A stretch of 64,000 bases of DNA from Chamaelirium japonicum (taxonomy: Eukaryota; Streptophyta; Magnoliopsida; Liliales; Melanthiaceae), in the NCBI GenBank assembly GCA_947650365.1, contig OX393555.1, positions 12,896,340 to 12,960,339 of the forward strand, read 5' to 3'. Below, one piece after another: positions 34,429 through 45,837 of this stretch (the first letter of the stretch is position 1; each line of letters opens with the position of its first letter). The notes below the pieces were generated by a model. It ran no database searches. It was given only the letters and a program-made list of their open reading frames with translations, and was not told the origin of the DNA. The translations under genes were made by a program, and so were the position numbers.

Positions 34429-35393
34429 CTAAAAGAAGGTGTCCAGAGCTTGAAGACGGCGCAGCAACTCCTCCCTAGTCGCCTCCACCCGCTGAAGCTC
34501 CTCGGGACGAGCGGCCAGAAGCTCACGACGGGTCGCCAAGTCCGACTGCTGCTTTAAGAAACTCGCCTTCAAAGCGCTCTCCGCGGCCTCCGCCCGCTCC
34601 AGACGAGACTCCGCCTTTCGAAGCGAGGCGCGCACAGACTCTATCTTCCTCTGAGCCTTCGACAGGCTGGACGTAGCCTCCGCAAGTTGATGCTCGGACT
34701 GACTTAGACTCGCCTCAGCAGCCTTCAACCTAGAAGGGGAGCTCCCCTCCAGCAAAGCCCGCCGGGATCGATAAGCCTCACTATCGGTCACAAGCAAGGT
34801 CATCTGAGCGACGAAAGAAGAGCTGTCAACTTTGAACTCCTCCAGGCTTGCGCAAAACTCCGCACCGTCCGTCGACCACCAGTTCTGGAGAGCGCCAAAG
34901 CCGGCATTTTGGAAAGGCTCCAACGTCGACTTGATATATTGCCGGCAGCTCGCAAGAAGGAACTCTGAGACTCTGCTCCTCGGCCTCAAATCCGGGCGAG
35001 GTGCCTCGGAGTAAGTAGGCAAGACCTTCCCTCCCACTGCAGCCGCAACAGGAGCCGCCTGCGCCAACGAGGGTGGCGGAACCGGAGAAACCGCCACTAC
35101 CGCTGCAATAACCGTCTCCCCCAACGGGCACGGGGGTACAGTAACCGGGGAGTGCCGCTTGTCGACGCTCGAAACCTCAGCTTCCTCGTGGAAGGACAAA
35201 GTGTCAACGTCAATGTCGTCCAGGTCAATGTCGCCACTGGGGAAATTCTCCCCGCAAAGCCCAAGGAGATCCAGATCATCCGGAGGGATGTCTAGCCCAC
35301 AGGCTTCGGGCACTTCCTGCGCAGCGCCAGTGGACGAATGCCCAAGAGGCGCCTTTGGAGAGTTCGCCTTGCGCTCTACCACTACGACGGAAT
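34429..35393 (-). pseudogene. Antisense cargo gene, exon 2 (acidic and coiled-coil C-terminus)
   Basis: The exon follows a TTTTGACCAG acceptor and stays open for 321 codons to a stop at 34429. It begins SVVVVERKANSPKAPLG, has an acidic stretch (IDLDDIDVD), a Pro/Ala-rich linker, and a long heptad-like coiled coil (about the last 110 residues; LKAAEASLSQSEHQLAEA, LRKAESRLERAEAAE) ending LQALDTFF. Exons 1 and 2 together total 2775 nt, a multiple of three. No function is known beyond likely oligomerisation. Confidence 0.75.
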
Positions 35394-35475
35394 CTGGTCA
35401 AAAGGAAGATCCGATGCTCAGCGTGATAAAACTTCCTGAACATAGAGGGCAAATAAAATAAAGAGAACTCCATAC
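35394..35475 (-). other. Predicted 82-bp spliceosomal intron in the antisense gene
   Basis: Donor CACAG|GTATGG and acceptor TTGACCAG|ATTCC, with an AU-rich, T-rich body contrasting with GC-rich exons. Removing it joins phase 1 to phase 1 (ACA G / AT TCC) and connects two long open frames without a stop. Plant introns of about 80 bp are common. Confidence 0.75.
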
Positions 35476-37285
35476 CTGTGTGGTCAGATGAAGCGGCCCT
35501 AGACGGGGGAATCACTTCATCCTTCAGAAGTCCAGGCTCCTCGGCATCCTCCACCAGACAAGGGACCCTTGGGAACATCCCGCGGGGAATGCAAACTTTT
35601 CTTCGTTTAGGAGGGACACCCTCGATTTCGGCCTTCGGGAAACAAGATGCCACAGGGGCACTAGTAAGCTCGGCATCCAGCGCCGGAACGGAAGAAGGGA
35701 CACGACGAGCACTGGAAAGACGACTACAGCTCCTCTGCGCTCTTTGAAGCCCCAGTCGGAGGCGGCGGTCCTCCACTCCCGCAGAATGATTGAAGCAGAA
35801 ATTCCTGAACCCGCTACTCGCCAAGACGTCGACTGGAAAACTCGCAAGTAAAGGGGAAACTCGCCCTTCAACCCACTTGCAGTATTCCGGAGTGGCGGCG
35901 TCCCGAAACCCGGATTTGGCCCCAGGAAAGAAACTGCTGCCAGTCAAGCGAGCGTAGAGAGAAGCCCACAGACGGTAACCCTCCTGCGGACTGATACGCC
36001 CCTGCAACTGCTGAGGCATGCCAGGAACTTCCTGTCGAAACCCCTGTTGGCGAGCAAAGCGATGGGGGGAGTACTGCTCTACCTCCACCACATCCCCCTT
36101 GCGCCAGACCAAGTAGCCAGGACCGCAGCTGACCATGTTCCAGTAAAGACTGTCCGGGAGCTTCTCGTTATCATACACAGTCGACCTCTCCAAAGGCAGC
36201 ACCGAATGCTCCGACAGAAATTCAAAATCGACGCTCCCCATCCTCCTCAAAAGGGTGCGAGCACACTCTCTCGGACGCTCCCAACTGATAAAGGCGTTTA
36301 AGATTCCTCCTATCCCGGGCAGGAAAGGCAGCTCGGCTGGATGCCCGCGTCTGGCAAAGATCCCCTTCGGGAAATGCAGAGCTATCCAGCCGTACAAATA
36401 ATGCAAGGGTCTGAACGCAGTCGACCGGCCAAGCTCCTCCTTGGCCTTATCTGAGCCAGACAAGTCCCAGTAAGTCCCGCTGAGAGCCCGGTACAAGGCG
36501 CATAGTATGGCCGGGGCTAGATTGAAAAGCTCACCCCTCTCCATCCTGGAAGCCGCAAGGAAGGTCCCCGGACGAATAACCTCCCTAGAACACGGAAGCA
36601 CGAACCGGCAGAGGAAGATGACCAGCCCGGCAGCTCGGTAAACCGAACGCCACTCCTCGCTGTCGCGTTTCAAGCCGAGGATTTCCCTGGGGCACGGCTT
36701 CCCCTCCATTGAATGCTTCTCTCGAGCCAAGGAGTCGATAGGCCTCACAAAGGAGCGAAGTGGAGGTCTCTGCATCTGAGCGATCTTCCACATTGGGTGA
36801 GCTGAAGGCGCTGGAGACCTATACTCGCCTCTGAACCAAAAGTCGACCCAAGAAGAAGGACGCACTCAATCTGATTGATCCCGCGCCGCAATGATAGCAT
36901 ATTCCTTGAACAGAAGAAGACAAGAGCTCGGAGCGTAGCTGCTGTCCAGCAGATCCTTCAAGGCTGGCACCTCCTCCTGGTAGTAATTCCGTACTTCGGG
37001 GCACCCGGAAACGATATGGACGTCGCGAAGCGAGATGCCTATCTCCCCCGCTCCAGTGAGGAAGGTGTTGGTCTCCGGACACCAAAGCTCACAAAGTGCG
37101 CGGTACATCCCCTCAGGACGACTGTACTCTCGACGAGCCGGCGCCAGAAATTTGGCCAATAAGTTCATCTCAGGCTCTGCGCCAAAGACCTCGTAGAGCT
37201 CGCCCATCCATTCGCGAAAGCCGCAAAGGTACTGGACGCTCCTCGAGGCCAAGAATCGGTGCCCCATCGGGTCAGCCTGGCGCAT
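35476..37285 (-). pseudogene. Antisense cargo gene, exon 1: aminotransferase-like plant mobile domain
   Basis: A long frame on the strand opposite to pol. It starts at or before MRQADPMGHRFLASRS and runs about 600 codons to the intron donor. A single TGA (36866-36868, between RDQSD and VRPSSWVDF) interrupts it. Blocks such as SVQYLCGFREWMGELYEVFG, LWCPETNTFLTGAGEIGISL, then DVHIVSGCPE (the domain's typical 'W.P..NTF....GE...SL.DV..L.G.P' pattern), FPKGIFARRGHPAELPFLPG and YWNMVSCGPGYLVW fit the plant mobile domain family carried by some plant transposons and by host MAIN/MAIL proteins. The N-terminus is uncertain: a different frame (PKLSEKIHTDEGISMKLLRP, near 37390-37350) may belong to it after a frameshift. 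The segment is cargo rather than a retrotransposon replication function. Confidence 0.75.
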
Positions 37286-37646
37286 ATCTTCGAGGCAACA
37301 ACTGGCGTAGGCACGAAATCTTCATCACAATGGTGGAACGGAAGACTCAAACTCGGCCGAAGAAGCTTCATGGAGATCCCTTCGTCAGTATGAATCTTCT
37401 CGCTTAATTTCGGCATCCCACAAGTCGCATCCGCGACTCCATCTTCCGAGATGCGCTCGTGCACAAAGACACGGAGCAACGACAGAAGGTCTTCCCGCCT
37501 TGAGTTGCGGTGACGGCGCACACGAGTGTGGGGAAAACAAAAGCACCTCCTCCCATCGAAGAAATCCTCGGCTATCCATCCCGGAGAAGTCAAACTCTCG
37601 AAGACGCGAGCCCTGGAGGACCATGAAAGGAGGCAAGTCAAGACAA

Positions 37647-38300
37647 GTGCGTGCAAAAAAAAAAAGGCCTGCACCCCTGTCAAGAGAACCACCCAACTTG
37701 TGGTCACGCCACTTGCGCACCTATGCGCCGCAGACCTATTGCTACCGTCGGCGCCTTCGGCGTCAAAAAAAAAAAAAAAAAAAGCCACTAAAGCTGGGGC
37801 CCGCGGCCCCCTTCCAATCAAAGACCGACAAAAGGGAAGGGAGGGGGGCCCGCAGCCCCCCCCTCCTTCTCCTTCTTCTTCGCCTGCGACTCAGGGCCGC
37901 CCCCGCGACCCCGACCCGTTCGGGCTCCGCACGCCGCGCGCCGCCCTTCTCGGCCCCGAACCCGACCCGGCCGCCGCCCTTCTCGGCCCCGAAACCGACC
38001 TGGCCGCCGCCCTTCTCGGCCCCAAACCCGACCTGGCCGCCGCTTCCCTCGGGCCCCGCGTCGGCCGCCCGCCGCGATGGCTCCCGCAGCCCCGGCCCCG
38101 CGCCGTCGCCGTCGCCCGCGCACCACCGCGCCGCAGCCCCGCCGCCGCCTGCGCTCGGCCCCCGCTGCCGCCTCTGCTGCCCCCGCAGCCCGGAGCCGGA
38201 GAAGAGAAGGAAAGAAGAAAAAAAAAAAAAAGAAAAGAAAGAGAAAGAAAAAGAAAAAGAAAAAGAAAAAGAAAGAAAAAGAAGAAGAAGAAGGAGGAAG
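37647..38300. repeat. Low-complexity region between cargo gene and 3' LTR
   Basis: Contains A runs (37653-37664 and 37765-37783), a CCGCCG/GGCCCCG-rich repeat (CCGCCCTTCTCGGCCCCGAA about every 36-39 bp, 37930-38050) and an AAAGAAA tract (38210-38290). Long frames on both strands here are compositional artefacts. Confidence 0.75.
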
Positions 38301-38662
38301 AGAGAGACGGCGAAGGCGACCCGCACCTCAGCCGCGCTCCTACATCCTCCCCGCCTCGGTCATCGCCGCAACGCCGTTTCGAGCCCGCCTTCGCAACGAC
38401 CGCAAAATTGCGCACCATCGCCGCCGACGAAAGAGGCGACACCGGGAAGACGGAGCAAGTCTCGTGCAACCCCAGGCAGCTCACTTCCGATGGCGGTCTC
38501 CAGAAGTCGGCAGAACCCTCGCAAAGAAGCACAATGACGGATGAATGGGGTAGGGGTCCTTAAATAGACACCCGACCCCGCCCACAAAAGGATTCAAGGA
38601 CAAGCGCTCTACGATTCCTACGTGTCTAAACCCTACACGCTCTCATCGACGCACTCGTCCTT

Positions 38663-38669
38663 GAGGGGG
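38663..38669 (+). promoter_or_regulatory. Polypurine tract of the Tat element
   Basis: GAGGGGG followed by CATT just before the 3' LTR start TGTAGAC. This is the expected position for plus-strand DNA priming. Confidence 0.8.
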
Positions 38670-38673
38670 CATT

Positions 38674-40668
38674 TGTAGACACACGAATTTCGTCGGACCC
38701 GGACCCGACTTAAGTGTGCCGACGCGGATGCAAACCCGACGCGCAGACCCGACTCGCATGCACCGGTGCGGACCCGGACCCGACTCGCACCCAGCAAAAG
38801 AGGAGCGGACCCCACACTCCAAGAGGGGCCGGCCCCTACTAGGGTCCGAACCCCATGGGGCCGGCCCCTACTAAGATCCGAACCCCATGGGGGCCGGCCC
38901 TACTAGGACCCGAACCCCATGGGGGGCCGGCCGGCCCTGCAAGGAAGGAAAAGAAAAGGAAAGAAAAGAAAAGAAAGAAAAGAAAAGGAAAGAAAAGAAA
39001 GGAAAGAAAAGAAAAGGAAAGAAAAGGAAGAAAAGGAAGTAAATACCGCCATGCGCGGGGGGAAGTTGCGTATGACGTCTGCACACATGCGGATCTGCGC
39101 CGATCCCTCGATCCGACGCACAAGAAGAAGCGCCCGATCGCCATCGATTTCGTGTGCGAAATCCAGCCATAATTGCTTCGCCAGAAAAGGAAAACAAATA
39201 AGTGTTATTCCCCTCATCAATGGATGAATAAATCCCGGGCAATTATGAGAGAGATAAAAAAGGGATTTAAAATTAAAAGTTCTCATATCTCTCTCCCCTC
39301 CCCTTTGCCTATAAATAGAGGGGGTGGGGGAATGAAAAAAAGGTCGAAAACTGAAGACGAAGCGCGGGAGCTCTGCAGAAGAGGAGACGCTTCTTCACCG
39401 ACCCAAGGCTTCACGAGGCACAGTCAAGCCTGTCCCGAGGGATCGGCTTACTGAAAGCCCTCATCAACGTGAAGACCCTTGCACACGAAGATCAAGACTT
39501 CGACTCCGTGCACGAAGAAGAAAGCTCGGAGAAGAAGACCCTTCGACTCCGAAGACGCCAGAAGCAAAGGCCGGAGAAGAAACTCGGAGCGGCACTACCC
39601 CGTCGGCTCCAACAAATCCTCGATCCCGATCAAGCTCCAAAGCCCGGAGGAGAGAAACGAATCGTCATCACCCCGTCGTCGTCTTCGACCAACGCCTGCG
39701 CCATCCACAAAGAAGAAAGCCTGGAGCAGATCGTCTGAAGCGTCGCTACCCCGTCGTCTTCATCAACAAAAGCCGACGCTACAACCGTCGCACGAAGATC
39801 GTCGCTACCCTCGTCGTCTTCATCAACAAAAACCGACGCCACAACCGTCGCACGGAGATCGGTGCTACCCCCACTATCTTCGAAAGCATTCTTCGACTCC
39901 GATCACGCCAAAGAAGCCCGAAGAAGAAGAGCAGTCCAGTCGACACGCAAACCGTCGAAGCACCGGAGAAGTAGCCCACGTCGTTCGAAGAAGAAGATCG
40001 AGTTGACGCTGAAGCTAAAGCCAATGCAAGAAGCCAAAGCAAAGCCCCAGTAAAGCCCGCGCCAAAGCAACGCAAGTGCCAAAGCCAAGCGACTACGCCG
40101 GCCACGAGCAAAAGTACCGCACGTTCTAGCCGATACGACGTGAAGTCCGGAAGAACGAAAGCATCGCAAGTCTCTCCCGGCTACGTCCAAGTGCAAGCGC
40201 CGAAGCAAAGCAAAAGCCAGAGCCACGCCGGAGCCAAGCCAAAGCCAAAAAGCCGAAGCCAAAGCCGACGCCAAAAGCACGATCGACGCCGCGAACCGAC
40301 GATCAAGGACGCCGAGGTCAAGCAAGGAGCGAGGAAGACACGAAGACCGAGGAACGAAGCCGGAAAACCCCCTAGCCGAGAACGCGCGAAGCACGGAAGG
40401 GACAAAGCGACGGTGGACATTCCTTAGCCTCTCCAAAACCCTCACCCTGTAAAGACCCCTGTCCTGGGGGCAGCCCCTTCAGAGCTCTCGCACGAACACC
40501 ACGTGGAGACGCGGATCAAAGGGATCCTCCAGAAGATCTTTCCCACAATCCCCTGATCAAAACTCGCCGCAACCCGGACTCGCTACACCCGAGCCACCCG
40601 GGTCCCGGCCACACTTGTAATCTGGTTTTGCGCAATAAAGACGACCCGTGCTTTTTTCCGCGTCCACA
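38674..40668 (+). repeat. 3' LTR of the Tat element
   Basis: 1995 bp, about 98.5% identical to the 5' LTR by eye. TATAAATA lies at 39310-39317 and AATAAA at 40634-40639. Differences are mainly transitions plus small indels in the purine tract and a CGT triplet. Confidence 0.95.
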
Positions 40669-40673
40669 CACAT

Positions 40674-41817
40674 CAACCAAAAAATTCTTCTGCTCTAATT
40701 CTTCAGTCATTGGATTTTTCTCTTGGACTTCGTTCAACTTCTATCATTGAATCCACAATGTTGCCACTTGCCGTCCTCGATTGATGAATCGTCATCTGTT
40801 TTAATTGGTTCACTTGCAATTGTTTCGAACCAACAATTTTCAGGCACACCCAATTTTTTCATGAGGTGTTAGAGCATATTGCCCTTATTTAAGACGATTG
40901 AGTACATTTATAAGAAGAAAAAAATTATTATAATTGGTTTGTCACTTAGTTTGAGACTCTCTTGTATTATTTTATCTTGTAACATAACAAATTATTAGTT
41001 GAATACTTAAATAACTCCATAATATTAACCCGAAAGTGGTACCATACTTTGGCATCCCACTTAAGTTCTTCTCTTAATATAATTCCTCCAATCTTTCCAG
41101 TTGTTATTGCTTGTGGGCTTTGAACATTGTTGTTCATACTTTCTTTTCACATGTTAGTTCCATTAGTTTAATTCACCTTTATAAAAAGTTCACTTATCAA
41201 TAAATAAAGGCAGTTCTCATCTACATACAGAACCCTCTTTTTCTCTTTATGACTATATACTGACACGAAGCAGACTGACACCTTCAGGAGTGTAGTGTGT
41301 CACTGCATGTTGATGCGGCTTATGAATCAATTTTATGGCAAAAAATATGGCCGAGAATGTTCTGTTGCTGGCTGGTGAAGAGGGTCCATACACTGTGATG
41401 TAGAGATAACATGGATCTTGGCTAAATTAGGAATAATCGAATCTTTGACCACTAAAGAGTATAGGAGGTCCTGATAAGTGATAATAACATTCTCTTAAAT
41501 ATGCAACGAAGAATTTGAAAAGGGGAGACGTAGACCTAATATAATTAGGATGGAAATTGTGAGTGTTTTAAGAAAATTCACACTGACAAAGGATGTAGGT
41601 TCTAGGCTTGTAAGTTGTAGCCCTTGGTAGGAAAGAACGATGGATATTATAGTAAGCCTATCATAGAGTCATAGATAGATGGAATATAATCTATAAGTTA
41701 TAATAATTTTTATAGGATGTTGGTTAGTGCACCACTACAAAGAAAAATAAATAGATTGAGTTTCTTTTGATCTTAAAAAACAGAGATTCAAAATCTTTGA
41801 CAAATTTTTGAAGAGCA
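40674..41817. other. Intergenic, nothing recognised
   Basis: About 1.1 kb AT-rich DNA between the Tat element and the hAT element. No gene, repeat family or RNA recognised. Confidence 0.5.
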
Positions 41818-42382
41818 GTGACATTCAAGGACGGACCTACATGGTAACCAGGGGGGGCAGTTGCCCCCCTTGGAATTTGAATTTTTTTCAATGAGATATT
41901 GTGCCCTTTTTTACTTTGCCCCCCCCCACTCCCAGCTCTAATGCCCCCCGCCCCCCTTGCCTTAGCGACTTAGCTTGAAGGACCTAGAGAAAAAAAAAAC
42001 AACTAAAGTTGTTGTCAACACTTTTAGTGGGGAACAACACTTTTAGTTGGGGACAACACCAGTGGGACGGGATACATGCACAGGGCACGAAAAAGTGAAA
42101 CAAAAAACAGTGCCGCCTGTTGTTACTTGTTGGACACTTGGACGGCCACGATTCTATTCCTAAACTTAGGGTTGTTGACATGTTCATTGCTTCGGTTGAT
42201 CATACCTAAAAGGCTAAAAGTTCCAAACGATCGGCGGCTCCCCTCAACCTCAAGGCTCGGCCGCTCGAGACTCTTCCTTGCCGGTTCGGGCCGGCCGGCT
42301 ACCCCTCTTGCTCTGCAAAAAGAGGTGAGAGAGACGAAGATAGGAGACGGAAATCCATCAGTCATCACCCATGACTCCATTA

Positions 42383-42513
42383 GGCCATGACCCATGGAGT
42401 TCGGATCTCCTCTAGTCGGTCGGCCCAGGCGGCCCCTATCGATGGGCCTGGCGCACTATGATGCGCACGAGCCCACCGATTGGAGGAGATCTGAACTCTC
42501 ACCCATGGGCCAT
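42383..42513. mobile_element. Foldback element, GTTCAGATCTCC family, copy 2
   Basis: Inverted arms GGCCATGACCCATGG with GTTCGGATCTCCTC on the left and GAGGAGATCTGAACT with CCCATGGGCC on the right. The ends match the element at 6047-6220. It is nested in the hAT element's non-coding part. Confidence 0.65.
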
Positions 42514-42632
42514 AGGTGGCCTCCAATGTTTTTTTTTTCCATTCAATACATCTTGAATACAAAAGCATATGTTTTTAATTTCTTTAATTGGGTATCACAT
42601 AGATTGAAGGGGAAAATAGTTTTGATTTGTTG

Positions 42633-42634
<2 letters not shown>

Positions 42635-42686
<52 letters not shown>
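42635..42686. repeat. (AT)n microsatellite
   Basis: About 52 bp of AT dinucleotide repeat upstream of the hAT transposase gene. Confidence 0.93.
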
Positions 42687-42690
<4 letters not shown>

Positions 42691-43246
42691 ATGAATTCTG
42701 AATCTTTGATACAGATTTTGTGTTCTTTGACTGGATTGTGGCTCTCAGTGATTCCGTCCCCACCAATCTATCCATCAGGTTCTCTCTCTCTCTCCCTCTC
42801 AATTAAATTAGATATAATAAATATACTTTATGGATTTTGTGCATTGCTTTCTTTATTTTATTTTTTATCCTTGTTGTATGGTTTGATTGGAAAGGTCAAA
42901 TCACTCTTTATAATTTTTTAATATTGTTCTATAGATCCCATGCAAATTTTTTTAATCTAGTTGTTATCTTTGGCATAAAAAATTATTTCCCTTCTAGTTC
43001 ATAACTATGAAGGCCAGTGGTGGATCTAAAAACTCCATAATTTAAAATTTTGGAGGGTCTATGTATAAAGAATTTTTTTGAAATATTTTCAAGACCTAAA
43101 AGGACCTCTAAGAATGAAAAATACTAAGAATAACACAGTGATTAAGAATGAGAGATTTTTTAACTCGTGTATTGAGATTAATGTATGCTTGTATAATCTA
43201 AATTTTTATCTTAGTAATTTGTTCTATTGTATCATTTGAATCAGTT

Positions 43247-45621
43247 ATGGATAAGTTTCTTAAGAGGAAGTCAGTGACTGATTTACAACCCTCTACACTG
43301 GAAAAAGCTCATCAAGATTATGTTGAGTCTACATCAAATACAAGCAATGATGCCGATGTTAATTTAGCAGATCTTCCTGCAGATCCAGGGTTACGGATTC
43401 GTATTTCAGATTATCATCCCAATAATCGTGACAAAATCTGAAGGGCGTACTTACAGAAGGGCCCGTGTTAGCCTCGTAACCATAATTTCCCCCAAACGGA
43501 ATGTGGTCAAGCGTTACGACAATTCAACCCAACATGGTTTAATGAATTTGGTAGTTGGCTGGAGTACAGTGTAGCAAAAGATGCAGCTTTCTGTCTATGT
43601 TGCTATTTATTTAGACCTGATCATAGAGAACAAGGTGGTGGCGACTCTTTTGTGATGGAAGGATTCAAAAATTAAAAAAAAAAGGAGAAATTTCAAGCAC
43701 ATATTGGAGGACCTAACAACGTTCATAACCAAGCATACAAGGCATGTGAAGCTCTAATGAATCAGAAAAAACACATTCAGACATTTTTCTTGAAACAATC
43801 AGACCAAGCTCGAAGAGATTATCGGCTCCGTTTGACTGCATCAATTGATTGTATTCGATTTATTTTACGACAAGGATTAGCTTTTCGTGGAAATGATGAA
43901 TCTGAAGACTCAAGTAATCAAGGAAATTTTCTTGAACTTCTGCAATTTCTTGCTGATCATAATGAAGATGTAAAAAGAGTCGTTTTACAAAATGCACCTG
44001 AAAATCTGAAAATGATTGCACCAGGTATTCAGAAAGATATTGTAAGTGCAGCTGCTGCGGAAACCACCAAAATTATTATTAACGAAATTGGTGATGTTTT
44101 TTTTGCCATTTTGGTTGATGAATCTCGCGATATATCTACCAAAGAACAAATGGCTGTTGCTTTGCGATATGTGAACAATCGGGGATGTGTAATTGAGCGA
44201 TTTTTGGGTATTGTACATGTCAGTGAAACTTCTGTCATATCACTCAAAAAAGCAATCGAGGAACTATTTTCTTTGCATGGACTAAGTATTTCTAAACTAC
44301 GTGGGCAAGGTTATGATGGGGCTAGTAACATGCGGGGAGAGTTTAATGGCCTTAAAACGCTTATCATGAATGAAAATGAATCTGCGTATTACGTTCATTG
44401 TTTTGCACATCAACTTCAGTTAGCACTTGTCGCTGTTGCTAAAAATCATGTTCAAATTGCCTTTCTCTTCACCTTGGTATCAAGTGTTACAAATATTGTA
44501 GGAGCCGCTTGCAAGCGTCGTGACATTCTTCGAAAAAAACAAACTGATAAGGTTATTGAAGCATTGAAGACCGGTGAACTTTCAAGTGGTCAGGGCATGA
44601 ACCAAGAGACTAGCCTCAAACGGGCGGGCGATACACGTTGGGGTTCTCATTATGGTTCATTGATGAATTTGATTGTTATGTTTTCCTCAGTGGTTGAGGT
44701 GCTTGAGATTATCGTTGAAGATGGTTCAAACTCAGAACAAAGAGCTGAAGCTTCTTCTTTATCAGAGGCGATTCAATCATATGATTTTATATTTACTTTT
44801 TATTTGATGAAAAATATATTAGGAATTACTGATGATTTATCAAAGGCATTGCAACGAAAAGATCAAGATATTGTGAATGCCATGGCCCTAGTTAAAGTGT
44901 CCAAGCAGTGACTGCAAAATATGAGAGATAATGAATGGGATTCTTTCATCTCTGATGTTTATATTGTGTCAGACAAAATATCATCGTTCCTAATATGGAT
45001 GATAAGTTTATAGGTCGGAGAAAATCACGACGCAGAGCTGAAGAAATGACAAATTTACATTATTATCGTGTTGAATTATTTTACTCCACCATAAACAAGC
45101 AGCTTCAGGAGCTCAATAATCGTTTTACCGAGGAGAACACTGAATTACTTCTTTGTGTCGCATGTTTGAATCCATGTGATTAATTTCGCACTTTTGATAA
45201 ACAAAAATTAATTTGTCTTGCTGAGTTTTATCCTACTGAATTTTCGGCTGTGGATCTTATGGCACTAGACAATCAGCTCGAGACTTACATTATTGATATG
45301 CACTCCAACTGTGAGTTTTCAAAACTGAAAAGAATTAACGATCTTGCTGAGAAGATGGTCGAAACAAAAAAAGATATATTGTATCCGCTAGTTTATTTGC
45401 TCGTGACACTTGCACTAATTCTACCAGTTGCTACAGCTACTGTTGAAAGAGCTTTTTCAGCTATGAAGATTGTGAAAAATCGATTACGCAACCGAATGGG
45501 GGATGAATGGATGAATGATTGCTTAGTCATATACATAGAGAAAGATATATTCAATAGCATCAACAATGAGGTGATCATGCAACGGTTCCAGAATATGAAA
45601 AACCGTCGAGGGCAATTGTAA
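43247..45621 (+). pseudogene. hAT transposase (TTF-type / ZMYM-like, DUF4371 and C-terminal dimerisation domain)
   Basis: The protein reads in order through several breaks. The N-terminus is MDKFLKRKS and LRIRISDYHPNNRD. A TTF-type zinc-finger region (43490-43660; FNPTWFNEFGSWLEYSVAKD then AFCLCCYLF) follows. The DUF4371 region (43757-44910; LRQGLAFRGNDESEDS, ILVDESRDISTKEQMAVALR, LRGQGYDGASNMRGEFNGLK, VHCFAHQLQLALV, RWGSHYGSL) is one intact 384-codon frame. The C-terminal hAT dimerisation domain (LILPVATATVERAFSAMK and MNDCLVIYIEKDI, 45410-45550) ends at 45621. Stops at 43439-43441, about 43672, 44909-44911 and 45181-45183, plus a frameshift near 44990, make it inactive. An active relative would excise and insert by DDE chemistry with 8-bp duplications. 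Confidence 0.92.
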
Positions 45622-45837
45622 TCATTTTTTACGGTAATTAAGCAGCTTTATAGTGACAGCAATGGTAATTGATGTATTCAAATTTGAAATATCAACATCG
45701 CTCGATAAATTTTGATTTTATCCTTTGTCTTGTCTAAAAAAGTACAAATTCTTATTGACATTGGCGCTTGAAATTTTATATTATTTTTATCTTTACCCCC
45801 CCTATAAGAAAATCCTAGCTCTGTCCCTGGTGACATT

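Larger units (their letters stand above)
23365..40668 (+). mobile_element. Complete Ty3/gypsy LTR retrotransposon, Tat lineage, 17.3 kb
   Basis: Two LTRs of about 2 kb, each TGTAGACAC...GTCCACA, bound the element. A perfect 5-bp target duplication CACAT flanks it (23360-23364 and 40669-40673). The order is LTR, primer site, gag, protease, RT, RNase H, second (archaeal-type) RNase H, integrase, a non-coding segment, an antisense cargo gene, polypurine tract, LTR. The second RNase H between RT/RNase H and integrase, the absence of a chromodomain, the large size and the extra antisense frame are all Tat-lineage traits (Ogre/Retand/Grande relatives). The LTRs differ at roughly 27 sites by eye, so insertion was fairly recent. 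Gag-pol nevertheless carries several stops and a frameshifting duplication, so this copy needs help in trans, if it moves at all. Confidence 0.95.
41826..45829 (+). mobile_element. hAT DNA transposon, 4004 bp, with dead transposase
   Basis: The ends CAAGGACGGACCTA and the complement of TAGCTCTGTCCCTG (CAGGGACAGAGCTA) are inverted with three mismatches. A perfect 8-bp target duplication GTGACATT flanks the element (41818-41825 and 45830-45837). The 5' 1.4 kb is non-coding and holds a foldback insert (42383-42513) and an AT microsatellite. The transposase gene occupies the 3' half. The length is typical of autonomous hAT elements. Confidence 0.93.

Noticed and set aside
37500..38563. Two 345-codon plus-strand frames and minus-strand counterparts
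   Set aside because: Pro/Arg- and Lys-rich low-complexity sequence with no domain; overlapping frames on both strands.
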